From positions 5,398-28,187 of the forward strand of contig NAOQ01000055.1 in assembly GCA_002751075.1 (NCBI GenBank): a DNA stretch of 22,790 nucleotides. The letters run 5' to 3'. The DNA is from Ichthyophonus hoferi. Its lineage: Eukaryota > Opisthokonta > Ichthyosporea > Ichthyophonida > Ichthyophonidae. Position numbers and translations under genes: made by a program. Under the pieces are notes generated by a model, which was not told the DNA's origin, did no database searches, and saw only the letters and a list, made by a program, of their open reading frames with translations. Below are positions 1 to 12,300 of this stretch, piece by piece (the stretch's first letter is position 1; each line of letters begins with the position of its first letter).

Positions 1-100
1 GTATATGTATATGTATATGTATATATATATGTATATGTATGTATGTATATGTATATGTATGTATGTGTATATGTATGTATGTATATATACATATATCTAT
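1..100. repeat. TATATG/TATG microsatellite at intron end
   Basis: The first 100 bases are alternating TA and TATG/GTAT units, ending in a TCTATAG acceptor at 96-102. I read this as the 3' end of an intron of the antiporter gene that starts before the window. The short open frame across it is a product of the repeat. Confidence 0.8.
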
Positions 101-102
101 AG

Positions 103-3100
103 TCTCCCTTCCTATTCCACCTCTCCTTGACTATAATATTAATCTCCCTTCCTATTGGAGCAGACTCTTTAAATGCCCTTATATGGGCATCTCTCCTTGG
201 ATCAACAGTATCTATAGTAATGGTAGTATGCCAAAGCATATTTACGCTGCATGAGGCTATGAATGTAGGTTACGTCACTTTACTTTGTTGTTTCTGTCTG
301 TCTTTTGACATTACTCTTCTGTATCCAATCATTTCCTATTATAGTTTGGTTTTCTTCCTCTTACTGGTCTATCATTTTTAAAATTCCTTCTGTTTTTTAA
401 ATGAATAATTATAAAACCTTATAAGCAATGATATACTGATCTTGCATGAGAAGCGGTTGTGACTGATGGGTTAAAAAATGGAATATATTAAAAACTCTAG
501 AACCAATCCACATATTAGTTTAAATGGTGTTGTTAAACATGAGATGATATAGTATGGTAGGATATGATATGATTAGATATGATATGATATGATATATGAT
601 ATGGTAGGATATGTTAGGATATGATTTGATATATGATATGATATAATATGGTAGGATATGTTAAGATATGATATGCTATGATAGGATATGATATGATATA
701 ATATGGTATGATATGATATGATATGATATGGTAGGATATGATATGCTATGATATGGTATGATATGGTATGATATGATATGATATGGTAGGATAGGATATG
801 ATAAGATATGTTAGTATATAATATGATATAATATGGCAGGATATGATATAGTATGATATGGTAGGATATGAAATAGTATATCATAAAACTGGATGAGGCT
901 ATCATAGGCTCTAACCCTTAAGCAAGCGTAATACTGGGACTAGCAGAGTTAGTGTATACCTAGGTATGTGGATTTCAAAACATACAGCTGTAAGCACATA
1001 TGTTATTATAGTTCTATGTAGTGATATTATTATACACCACAACATTTACAATGATATGTATATTAACAAATCATTGTGTATGCGTGTATGTATACATGTG
1101 TTTCTCACCTCTGAATACAATGCATAGTTTGTTTTAGGAATAAACTCTTAGACTAAAGTGTTCTATAACACTGCTTCACGATTAAAATAAAAATACTAGC
1201 AATCTTTATTATATTGCAATTGCATTGCATTGAACTGTTTCACCTCTATTATGAAAAAGATTTCATTTATAATATCTTGGACGTAATTTATTAAAATAAT
1301 AGTAATAAAATGATGGGTACAGGCAAACCTATCTCTCTTCTGAGATAATGGATTTACTAATATTATAACAGAAATAAATACAATGGTAATATAATAGTAA
1401 TAGTATTAGTATTAGTAATAGTAGTAGTAGTAGTAATAGTAATAGCAGTAGTTATAGTATATAATATCTATGTTGACTGGCAAGGTGCCATCATCCCTTA
1501 TCTTACCTCAAGGCATCCAATTAACACTACCACTATATTTTAACGGGATGATCCTATAGGGCTATTTATGGGGTATTAAGGAACTAGTGGAGCCTACCGT
1601 AGTCATGGTACTAGCCTGGGCATTGGGTCAAGTACTTAGTGATCTGCAAACTGGGCCCTTTCTCTCCTCTATTATTGGTTCACATATAGATCCATGTTGG
1701 TTGCCTGCACTAAGCATGATAACCACTTATCTCATGTCATTTGCCACTGGTATGTCTTGGTTCTAGTTTAAATTTTTATTATCCAACCATCTACCCTTTC
1801 TGCTGGTTAATAGGCTTATACGTACTGATATCTTCTACCTCTAGCACACTTTCTCTCTTTCCCTATTCTGATTCTATGCTTGTTTACTCCACGTATTGTA
1901 TGCTTTACTTCATTCCTTTTATAGTTTATTCCACTCCTTTTATGGTTTATTCTACTCCTTGTATGCTTTACTTCACTTCTTTGATGGTTTACTTTGCTTC
2001 TTTTATGGTTTATTTCACTTCTTTGACGCTTCACTTCACTCCTTGTATGGTTTATTCTATTCCTCTTATGGTTTATTTATTTTCTCTCTGTAGTCCCGTT
2101 TACACCTGTACATTTTGTTTGACCTTCCCCCCCGCCCTCACATGGCCCTCAATCATATCCTATATATGCCTTCCTTTGCCTTTCCCTCTCACCCTCTCAC
2201 CCTTTATCTCCTCCTTCTCTCTTTTGTCCAATCAGGGTCTGCCTATGGTACTATGGGAATCCTAATGCCATTGGTTATCCCTGTGGTAGCCTCTCTTTCA
2301 AACGATCCTACCATTCGTATAGAGTGTACTGCCGCTATCTTGGGCGGAGCCGCATTTGGAAATGCAAGTGCTTACTTTCTATATATTGTCTTGGTATTTC
2401 TCTTAAATATTTCTCATGTCTGTATACTTGAAAATCAATAACTATCTGGATGTTTTTATTGGCTCTATTACGGATGAGTTTGTTTAATTGTCTAACTATA
2501 TATTTTAAATTTTAACCTTTGAACTGTAAAGTCTAAAAAAGTTAAAAATATATCAAATTTGAAGTCTTTTGCAGTCATTAAATTCTGTTTTAAACACATA
2601 TATTCTACTGAGTGGAGCATGGTATGTATTGGTTTTTTGCTGGTCACCAAATCAACAACTGCAACACATGTACATAGATACAGCGATATGCACAAACCTA
2701 CATACATATTTATAGAGATAACAATATATGTATCTCATCATGCATATGTGTGTATACCTAATTATTTCTAATCAGTATTACACATACATACATATGCACA
2801 TTAGGTAGCATCTCCGATTGCCGACGATAGCATTCTCACTTCCATCGCCGTGGGAATTGACCTCCCCACCCACTTATCCACCCATCTTCCTTACTCACTA
2901 TTTGTTGCTGTGGTTACCATAGTGCTAGGTTCCATACCATTGGCTGCTCCATCTCTCCCTGTATGGGTAATATTAGTAGGACAGGGACTATTTATTGTTT
3001 TGTTTCACTATGCGGTCGGACGGGATCCCAGGGTATGTATCATTGGTGTAATTAATTAATTATAGTTTGAAACATTGTTTAATTGGTGGTCCAATACTAG

Positions 3101-4509
3101 CAATACGTTAATTTTAATTTTAGGACCGAGAAATTGATTGGGTATAAGTAATTTGTTTTTGATTTCGCGTGGTGTTTTGAATATTTGGACTACATATATA
3201 TATCTGTTTTGAATTTTGTTTTGGTCCAATAGAGACGGTGTTATTTTTCATTTTATTTTAAATATAATTATTATGTTTATTTTTTTTCTCATTTCATCTT
3301 TTTACAAGTATAGAACTCAGTAAAAACGATAGTGCATATTTATGTATATGTGATATTAGGTAATAGAAATAACGGAGATATTTGAGTATAGTAATATATA
3401 TGTCAAATATATGTATATTTATCAGGTCTTTCTGTGGGTATAGGTTAAGGTGTATGCCGTGTTGTGTTATTGCATTCTGGCATTGTTAATTATTATATTC
3501 TCGTACGACTATATTATTATATTGCTTTACTATTATGTTATTATACTATTGTATTGAATCATTATGTTATTATCTTTATATTATTATATCGTTGTATTAT
3601 TCTATCTTCTATTATACTATTGCATTGTTATATTATTCTATTACTATATCTCACTCCCTATACTAACAAAATACACATCAAACATATGTAGTCTCCTACG
3701 GCACGTTCTCCCGAAGAAAGACGGGAAATTACACGCATACAAAGAGCCCGTCAGTATATATATAGGTTAGTAGACAGATATATATATATATAAAGATATA
3801 TACAGTATGACTAATTAATTACTTTTATTATTCTGTTATGCTAATATCAGTATGTTTATACTCAATATATACTTTGCTACATTCTAGCGGATAATATAGG
3901 GGATTTAATCCATCCATTACATTTGCTTCTTAGAACATTATCACAATAGAGATTAATAGGAAAAGAACAATAGCAGAAGTAAATGGTATCTTAATTGTTA
4001 ATAAGGATATATTTGGCAATATAGTCCTACTATAAATATGATTTGCATGTACTGCAGTGTTGAGAGATTACCTTTATTATATCATGCCATACCTTATTAT
4101 AGAAGATTGATATTGCAATGTTTCCTATATCCTCCTAACCTATTACACCACTTTCTTTTTCCATTATTTCCATTCAACTATCATAGACATTAATGTGTGC
4201 ACAACATAATTAATAGATAGGAAGCAATATATAAATTTATATTGCATATATATAACCTAATAGCTACATGTGCTTATCCTCACTATGATGTTTAATGTTT
4301 AGTTTTTAATTTTTAAATATTCTCGGGTATAGTTCCATTTATAATAAAACTATTTTAGTTCTTTTCTGACAATCCCTGTAGCCTCAGGTCATGCGACTTC
4401 CTTTGTGGATTGTGCAGAGGAAGGCAGCCAGGTGAGGAGTCAATCAGAGGGGTTCCACATGCCCACAACCACCAATGTCAAGAAGATTCTGAAACTGTTC
4501 CTATATTAG
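103..4509 (+). CDS. NhaC-type Na+/H+ antiporter, C-terminal half (six exons, 5' end outside window)
   Basis: Membrane antiporter of the NhaC family (Na+/H+ exchange; substrate here inferred from the family). Exons read 103-264, 1560-1749, 2236-2363, 2805-3032, 3692-3749 and 4382-4509, with phases that join without a break, giving 297 residues and then TAG. Window residues 73-77 AWALG, 115-125 FATGSAYGTMG and 157-170 AAFGNVASPIADDS match the family's conserved AWAIG, FATGTSWGTFG and FGDHCSPISD blocks; between them lie long hydrophobic segments, as expected for membrane helices. After the last helix the tail turns charged (SPEERREITRIQRA). Intron 3 has a GC donor. The last junction is uncertain: donor GTCAGT at 3750 gives the frame ending at 4509, whereas donor GTTAGT at 3766 gives another tail ending at 4544. 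The family identity is firm, the last exon much less so. Members are usually about 450-500 residues, so roughly the N-terminal third to half is missing to the left. Confidence 0.85.
541..885. repeat. Pentanucleotide satellite (GATAT/TATGA family) in antiporter intron 1
   Basis: About 345 bases of degenerate 5-bp units such as GATAT, GGTAG and GATTA lie inside the intron from 265 to 1559. The 110-residue open frame on the minus strand at 573-905 (ISYH repeats) is a translation of this array and not a gene. Confidence 0.9.
1380..1462. repeat. TAG/TAA trinucleotide repeat
   Basis: Run of AATAGT, ATTAGT and TAGTAG units in the same antiporter intron, about 100 bases before the acceptor at 1558-1559. 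The rest of this intron (886-1379 and 1463-1557) shows nothing recognisable. Confidence 0.85.
1894..2082. repeat. 21-bp minisatellite, about nine imperfect copies
   Basis: Units of 21 bp begin at 1894, 1915, 1936, 1957, 1978, 1999, 2020, 2041 and 2062, of the type CCTTTTATGGTTTATTCTAC plus T. They fill much of the antiporter intron 1750-2235. Because 21 is a multiple of three, several frames stay open and give seven-residue repeats such as YSTPFMV. The 174-residue plus-strand frame at 1741-2265 is therefore an artefact that runs from one exon edge across the intron. Confidence 0.9.
2364..2369 (+). other. GC splice donor (GCAAGT) of antiporter intron 3
   Basis: The exon ends AAT at 2361-2363 and continues at 2805 with GTAGCATCTCCG. 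This join restores the conserved block FGN-VASPIADD. No GT near the site keeps the frame; GCAAGT is the known consensus for GC-AG introns. Confidence 0.75.
3470..3655. repeat. ATTATATTATTG-type low-complexity tract
   Basis: Degenerate TTATA/TTGTA/TTCTA 5-6 bp units in the antiporter intron 3033-3691, just before the acceptor. The overlapping open frames made of Tyr, Ile and Leu are repeat artefacts. Confidence 0.8.
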
Positions 4510-4544
4510 ATTCACATCGCCATCGCAACAATAATAACTATTGA

Positions 4545-6269
4545 TTAGATTGGACGATAGAATAGTGAGACATGGACGATATGTACACTGTTTGGATAAA
4601 TTAATGAATGTATTTATTGATACTTTCAAACTGGAAGAAAATGTTTATTTAATAAATTCAAATTTAATATAGGAATAAAGGGGTATATTGATAGAGTGGC
4701 ATGGAATATAAAATAGGGAAGGCGATTATGATGATGCATGTAATAGTTAGACTTGGATAAATGATTGGTGCTATTGTAATATATAGATAGGGTGGAGATA
4801 TATTTCATATATACTATATATTATTTATTTCTTAAAGAAGGTTTTTAATTAATAACCACAATAAGACCCGTACAACCTTAATTATTTTAATTATAATCGC
4901 AGTAAATGATTCGCTGAGAGGTTTATGTCTCATCAGGGATTGATGCAGTAAGTGGGTGTTATTTAGATAAAGGTAGAGGTAGTCCCACATGACCATTGGC
5001 TGATGTACATATAAGGAAGGGGATATATATATATATAGCCAACCTTCCCTAGTGGATAATGTATACATAATCCAATATATCTCTACGTTCATAATTATCT
5101 GTACTACCCCTTGACACACACACACATACATATAGGTATGGAGTAGGTTAGATGATGTGGATGTATGTATGTGTACGTAATAGTAATATATGCCTATGTA
5201 TATGTGCAAGTATGTGAATATAGGAGGGGTAGTAGATGTAATGTATGAATATAATCCTACCCCCACTCTTACCCCTATGTTTATATGCTGTTTGTATATG
5301 TTTATACAATCACTTGCAAAAGTCTATTGATGCATGGATCCAGGTCTAGTTAACAAGATACACTATTAACATGCCTTCATATACGTACCCGTATATGGGA
5401 ACAACATATAGATATAACACAATTAAATAACAAGAAACCACAAGAACTAAAACATAGGATATGCTCCTGTAATTAGGTGTATATGTATGTATACACACAA
5501 ATATATATAGCAACCGCAAGACTTTAATAATTACTAACCCAATCACTATAGAAGTGGGATTTTAATGTGAAGTATGTAGGGTTGGTATATAATTATGAAG
5601 TCCCTCTATCTCAGGTTGTGCACTATTCTGTATGGTGAAATGTGAGCATATGTTAGGGTTTCTATTGGTAGATTAAATAAGTATAAGCCAATGAGAAGGG
5701 CTATATAGTAAGAGTTGCATGATTACACTAAGTTATATAGATTGACTTGGTTTGTATAATAATAGATAGGGTATAGGTTTATTTAGAAATATGTGAATAT
5801 GTATAAATTGTAATATTGTAATATTTTTAAACAGATTATGATATGTTATGTTATGCTATGTTATGTTATGCTATGTTATGTTAGATTATGGTTTTCTTTA
5901 TCTTATTGTTTGTAATACAACATAATATATACAACATAGTATATATGACATCATATATAATCTATTTATAATATCAGTAAGCAGATTATGATATGATATG
6001 ATATGCTATGCTATGTTAGATTATAATAGTTTTCTTTATCGCATTGTTTATAATACAACATAAAATATGACATAATATATAATCTATCTATAATATCAGT
6101 CAATTCAATAAATACTTAAAACAGAGAGGGACTGGGATCTAATTGTTCCAAAGCTATCATATTTGTACCTTACATTGCATAGAATAGCATAATATGACAT
6201 TATTACACTTCATTATATGATAACGTATTATATCATAGCATAGCATAACATCTCACAATATAACATATT
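4545..6269. other. Spacer between convergent antiporter and purine genes
   Basis: No convincing exon on either strand. The 144-residue minus-strand frame at 4832-5266 is Tyr/Ile/Thr-rich, has no family motif and crosses TATA-type and TACA microsatellites. From 5832 on the spacer becomes a pentamer-repeat duplication, listed separately. Both genes' 3' untranslated regions must lie here, but I see no clear poly(A) signal that I can assign. Confidence 0.6.
5832..6100. repeat. 150-bp tandem duplication containing TTATG pentamer runs
   Basis: Two copies start with CAGATTATGATATG at 5832 and 5982 (period 150; the second is shorter). Each has a run of TTATG/CTATG units, then TTTTCTTTATC, a TAATACAACATAA block and ATAATCTAT-TATAATATCAGT. 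Copy two has fewer pentamers, so the copies differ mainly in repeat number. Confidence 0.85.
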
Positions 6270-6320
6270 TTAACATAATATAGCATAATATAATACACCA
6301 GAGCATATCATATCATAACC
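6175..6320. repeat. CATAA/CATAG pentamer array, reverse orientation, at the 3' end of the purine gene
   Basis: Units such as CATAG, CATAA and TATCA are the reverse complement of the TTATG/CTATG runs at 5835-6020. The array abuts the last recognised coding exon of the amidophosphoribosyltransferase (ends 6324) and would encode its last residues if no intron is spliced there. Confidence 0.75.
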
Positions 6321-9300
6321 TACTTTTCTTTCCTTTATATTATCCGCCCTGACATCCTCCAGGGCACTTAAATAGAGGTCCGTGATGTCACCTGTAATAT
6401 AGCAACCTATAACAAGTGTATTATATTGTATCAGTTATTAGTGTTAGTATAGTACTATGTTAATATTGGTATTGGTTTTTGTTATTTTTATTATAATTCC
6501 TATTCTTAGTATTATTTCTCTCCGCTTACCTCCCTGGCTGTATGTTTTATCTTCCCTCATACATACACACAACTGCTCTCTATGGTATTAATACCTTCCT
6601 CTTCCCCATCTCTATAAGCTTCTTCTATTGTATTGTTTACCCAATCCCAAACATATATACCACGTGCTAGAAGCATGGTCTTATATGGCAGATGCTATAT
6701 AAAGATATCTGGGTGTAAACGATTCCCAATAGCAGTGTCTTAATATAGTAATTTGGGCTTGAATATTTAAATTTTTACAGCCATATATAATATATTTCTC
6801 TACGTAGTTCTGGATGGTCTATGACAGTGGGCCGTACTATAGATAGGCATATAGCTAATACTAGCATGACATATGCTCTACCCATATATATATATATATA
6901 TACGTACCGTTGAACACACTGCAATCAAAGCCTGTCATCGGTGGATTAGGCACCACTGAGAGAATGGCCTCGATAAGACTTGGAAGGTCCTGTATATTTG
7001 AGAAAAAGAGTTGGTAGGTGTAAAAATAAACGTAATTACAGCTAGTGAATAATAAGTAGATAGTACTGGCTACAACCTGGTAGGAAATGGTCAGTTCTAA
7101 TAATACTACAGGGGCGTAGCTACGGGTCGCATTGGACTATATAGTATGGAGTATAAAGTATAGAATATAATAATGATAAATAAGGCGATAAAATACAATG
7201 GGGTCAAGTATGATATAATATAATAGTGTCATAATATATACAGTGATATAGTTCATAATATAGTGTACCATAGATGTAGGTGCCATCATACGCCCCCCCC
7301 TCCACCCATCTCCCCCTATGTAAGCTGAATAGGATTACATTACAGGTAGGGTGTATAGGAGAGAAAGAGAAAAAATGCACACACCTCCAATCACATATTA
7401 AAACTAATGTCTTCATTATGCCGCTCCAATCACTACATCCCACTTCTATCTATATCGGGCACTATACCTCAAGAATATTGGACACCAACTATTATGAACC
7501 AATCATTTTCAAATAAAAGGACCCTAATCGGACAATTTTATTTAGACAACCAAAGGAGATTGTACCTAACCAATTATCACTTTGTATTTTTGAACCCTGC
7601 CTTTGGTTCAACATGATATGTACATATATATAGTATAGTATGATATCCAATTAAGGATGCTAATTAAAATCTGTATCAATATTTATTGGAGGAACCGTGA
7701 TGATTTGTAAAAGCGAAATTAAAAATTAAGATTGTAGTTTTAATGAACCTATCAAAATGCATACTAATGCCTTGAATTGGATGCATGTTGAGAAATAAAA
7801 AGAAAGAGACGAAAAGAAAACAAATAAGCGAATGATGATAATGACTTCTATTTGATTGGTTTGCCATCACCTCATTTTCTATTGTTCAGTTTAGCAGAGC
7901 TCCATCATCTGTTTATTTGATTTATTATAACGGTCTGTACCTTCAGCAAAAATAACTTCAAACAGAAGTGCTATTAAACTAAAATTGAAGTTTTAAGTGT
8001 TTAATCAAAAAAAACAACCTACAATAACTTGTTATAAATATATTCTGGTCCACACGAATGAGATGATGGCGGCAGATAAAAATGAGACTAATAAAAGTAT
8101 GCAGGATAGTCAATACCTATTAAACCCCAACCAATGATGTACCTACCTGAAATACGAGCCTATCAACACCTATGGTTTTAGAAATCTCGTCCACAGTGCG
8201 ACCATGGGCAACTAGTTCAGTACGCTTGGGCATGTCAATGCCGTATACATTACAGTATCTGATAGTAATAGGAGAGATAGAGGACAGGGAGTGTGGATAA
8301 TGTTAATCTATCCATCAGAGAAAGGACCAATAAAAATGGCTGAAAAGCAAGTTTTGGAAAGATATAATTAGTATAATGGCTGATTATTGCCTCAATTTAA
8401 ATTAATATACCTTTACTCCCTTCTACCTCCTTCTAATTGGCTTTTCCTTTTTTATATTTATCTCTTCTTACCAATCAGATTTGAAAATGACAGAGTAGGG
8501 TAATAGTAATAATAATAGTAATAGCAATAGTAATAGCAATAATAATAGCAATAGCCATAGTAATAGTAATAGTAATAGTACTAGTAATAGTGATAATAAT
8601 AATAATAAAAATAGTAGCAGTAATAATAATAGTAATAATAATAGTAATAGCAATCGTAATCGTAATAGTAGCAGTAATAGTAATAGTAATAATAATAATA
8701 ATGGTAACAGTACTACCAATGGTAATAGTCAAGGTAATATCCTATACCCTGTACACTATACTATATACCCTATATTTGATATTTTATATTATATATGCTA
8801 TACGCTATACTCTATATCATATACCGTATACTCTATACGCCATACCTTATACCCTCTACCTTATACCCTATATCCTATACCCTATATCCTATATTCTAGA
8901 TTATACTATACATCTACATTTCCCTACCTGATTTCCGGTGCACAAGATGCAAAAAAGACATTTTTAGCGCCAGCCTCCCTGGCCATCTTCACTATCTCAG
9001 CCGAGGTAGTACCCCGTACAATAGAGTCTGACAAGTGATTGGTAAGCTGTATTTAGATAAATTTATGATGCATTGGGGTTGTACCACTAAACAACATGCC
9101 GATGGTACTGGTAATGGATATTTGACTAGGAATATCTTACACTATAAATTATAAATTATCATCCTGTCATAGATCTACAATACCCAATTATAGCTTAATT
9201 AAATAATCAATAATAATAATCATCCTAATAAAAGAACAATAATGATAATAGTATTAATAGTATTAATAATAATAATAATAATAGGCTAAGGCCTCATAAG

Positions 9301-12300
9301 CTGTTCCCGGGAGGCTATCTATCTGTCTATCTATCCATCTATCTATCTATCTATCTATCTATCTATATCTATATTAGTTGTATATATGTATTGGTTGGGT
9401 ATTTTATGATTCTACATATGCGCATATATATATATAATGATATAAGTTTGAATTTGTGTGCGCGATAATATAAATGGAAAAACCTTTCATTTATTAAAAG
9501 TCTATCTAACCACAACACCACTAGTCAGCATACCTAATCATTAGATATAAAATATAAAATATAAAATCTAAAAAATAAAGCCAACAACTCACCATCCACT
9601 AGCATAATGTTTTTTCCTTGGAACTCTAATGGCATGGCATTTAATTTCCTTCTCACAGATTTTACCCTGCATGATAATTGGTTTAAATAGAAAAAGAGAA
9701 GGAAAAGAATGTTTAATAAAAGTAATTATGGTGACATAAAGAAAACTAAAATCATGATGTTGTCAGGCTACCAATGAATGTTTGAGAATATTTTAATAAA
9801 AGTGGTGTAATGTTTTTATATCTTGGCATAATAACTATTGTACAGGACAGCCATGTTTAATAGTCTATTTGGGTTTAACTTAATTGCATGATTACACTAG
9901 AGAATATCTTGGGTAACGGTTTCGAGTGTGACGAAAACACATTAACAAATTGGTAAGAGAAAGAAATAATAAAAACTAATAATAATATGGCCCTTTACCT
10001 TTATATAGTCTAATTATACTCATTAGTCCCTTATCCAATCATAATCATACCTTTGTGCCTGCCCTGGCATTATAAAGGTACGCCCTATATAACGGTTCTT
10101 AATAAAGCCTTCACGGTATTTCTTCTGGAGCATAACAGCCAATTGTAATGCAGATGTGCGTGAGGTATCGGGCACCTTAGTGGTTGATAGGAACTATGGT
10201 CAGGATAAGCCATATAAAGGAGAGAGGAATTATAACACTAAACAATTTGATTGTTGTAGAGGCTTATGTTGCTATACTACACCATACTAGAACATACCAT
10301 ATCATACCATACCATACCATACCGTACAATATAGTATTATACTATGTCATATCCTACCATACAGTACTCTACTATATCATATTATACTACACTATAATAT
10401 ATCGTATTATACTATACTCTACTAAACTGCAGTCTATCATATGATATCAAATAACCAATGACGAAAAAACTGTTGCAAGACTGTAATTGAATAAATAAAT
10501 GTACAGGTTAATTCATAAGTAGGTGATTGAATGAAATACCTGTTATAGTAAAGTCATGTTACATTATTTAAAGTAGTTATTTGTCTGACTTACTGGGATT
10601 ATAACATCAATAGCTTCACACAGTTCTTTGTCCTTCTTAATCTTACAGGCCAGGGCCGAACCCATAGCTAGTCGAGCCTTGTACACCGAAATACCTGCAG
10701 GGCAAAAGAACAGAAAGGGTTATTAAAGGGAAGAGGGTATATAATACAATGGGGTAAAAGAGGGCATGGGGAATAAGATATAAGGCGTAAGGCGCAAGGT
10801 TGTAAGAAAGGGTATGTAGTCATTATACATGATTTATAAATCTAATACGAATAACAAATAAAAATAAAAAATACAAATAAAATAAAGAAACCTCATAGGC
10901 AAGAGATACTAGTGTTAAATGAGATTAAACTAAACTAAACATATTTTATAGGCCTTTGGCCTTGTATTACTATTGCTTTGACCTTATTCTTGAGTAATGA
11001 GTTTATTCAAGATAGTTATCACTATAACATACAAATACATCGTCGCTATATGGAAATAGTTAATAATTAATTGGTTAGATTGCTTTATACTGTACTGAAA
11101 ACAAAACAGTTTAATATTAAGTTGGGTAGAGAAGAATATTAGACATATCCAGGAGGTAGGTAACATATTGTATATAGTATGTATATATATATGTATGTAT
11201 CTGTACGTACCATCAATAATGGAGTCAGGGCGGGCAAAGTAAACATATTCAAATACACAGGGATTAAAAACATCTTTCTTTATAACACATGCCCGTCTTT
11301 GTATGGCTGGGGGATCTGGTTTATCCACAATCCCGTTTTGATTGGCCTTTTTCTTTTGTCGAAATATAATTGCCTCGCCTGGAAATATTAGTTAATCTAT
11401 TAATGAACAGCTAGTTGTGGTTGAAATTTGATTGGGTGAATGTCATTCCCATGTCCTTCTCCCTTTCTTTGCTATTTAAACTCTATTTCTTTCTGTCACC
11501 AATCATAATCGCCTTCCTCGATGTACTCTTCATATTCTTATTCAATCATCCTAGTCCACCCATACCAGTGCCTCTTTTTACCACCTATAATCTGTTAATT
11601 GCTTAAATATTCACAAATACATAGTCCCACACACAGTCAAAAGATACTAGCCCAATACAGCAACAATAGGTATAGTCCAAACTATATTCCCCTCTCTCAT
11701 TTACCTCTTTTCTCTCCCTTTTCTCCCCCTGCCCAGTGCCTACCTGGCTCTACATCACCAATCAGCTTGAACCCTAACACATCCAATACTACACTCTCCG
11801 AGGCTACGATGTAATCTGTGCCTGTAGCAGTGTCCCTTTGACCAATCACAATGGGTCTTACCCCATGTCTGTCTCTAAGGGCTACAATTCCAAAACCTAT
11901 TGGTTGAGAAAGAGACAATTAAATAGATATAGACCTAGGAATAGTCTGGTTGCTTAATTAGGTAGATAGGAGGTCTGTAAAGAAATAATAAATTGATTAA
12001 TTAATAAAGGAGAGATGAGACATAACTACAGCGAAGTCAAACTCTGCATTGTTTGAATTGTTTTAAATGAGTCATTGACTGAATTTTTTATAATGCTTGA
12101 AATATAAGACAACATAAATCACACAGACTTTTTTTTAAAAAATAATAAAAAAAGCAAACGTGAGATTATCATTGGAAGAATATGCGTATATACTATATAC
12201 GGGTGACTGTAATAAAAAAGATAGTAATCATTAATGCATTAATACATGCATAGTATAAGACGTATGGTTTATATTACAATATATAGTATAGGTATTATAC

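Noticed and set aside
4832-5266. 144-residue minus-strand open frame
   Set aside because: Tyr/Ile/Thr-rich translation of microsatellite-like sequence, with no domain and no splice context.
8468-8732. Poly-Leu, Ile/Thr and Ile/Val open frames
   Set aside because: Translations of the AATAGT trinucleotide tract in several frames on both strands.
8738-8910. Interstitial telomere-like CCCTATA repeat
   Set aside because: The unit length and sequence vary too much, and no known telomere repeat matches consistently.
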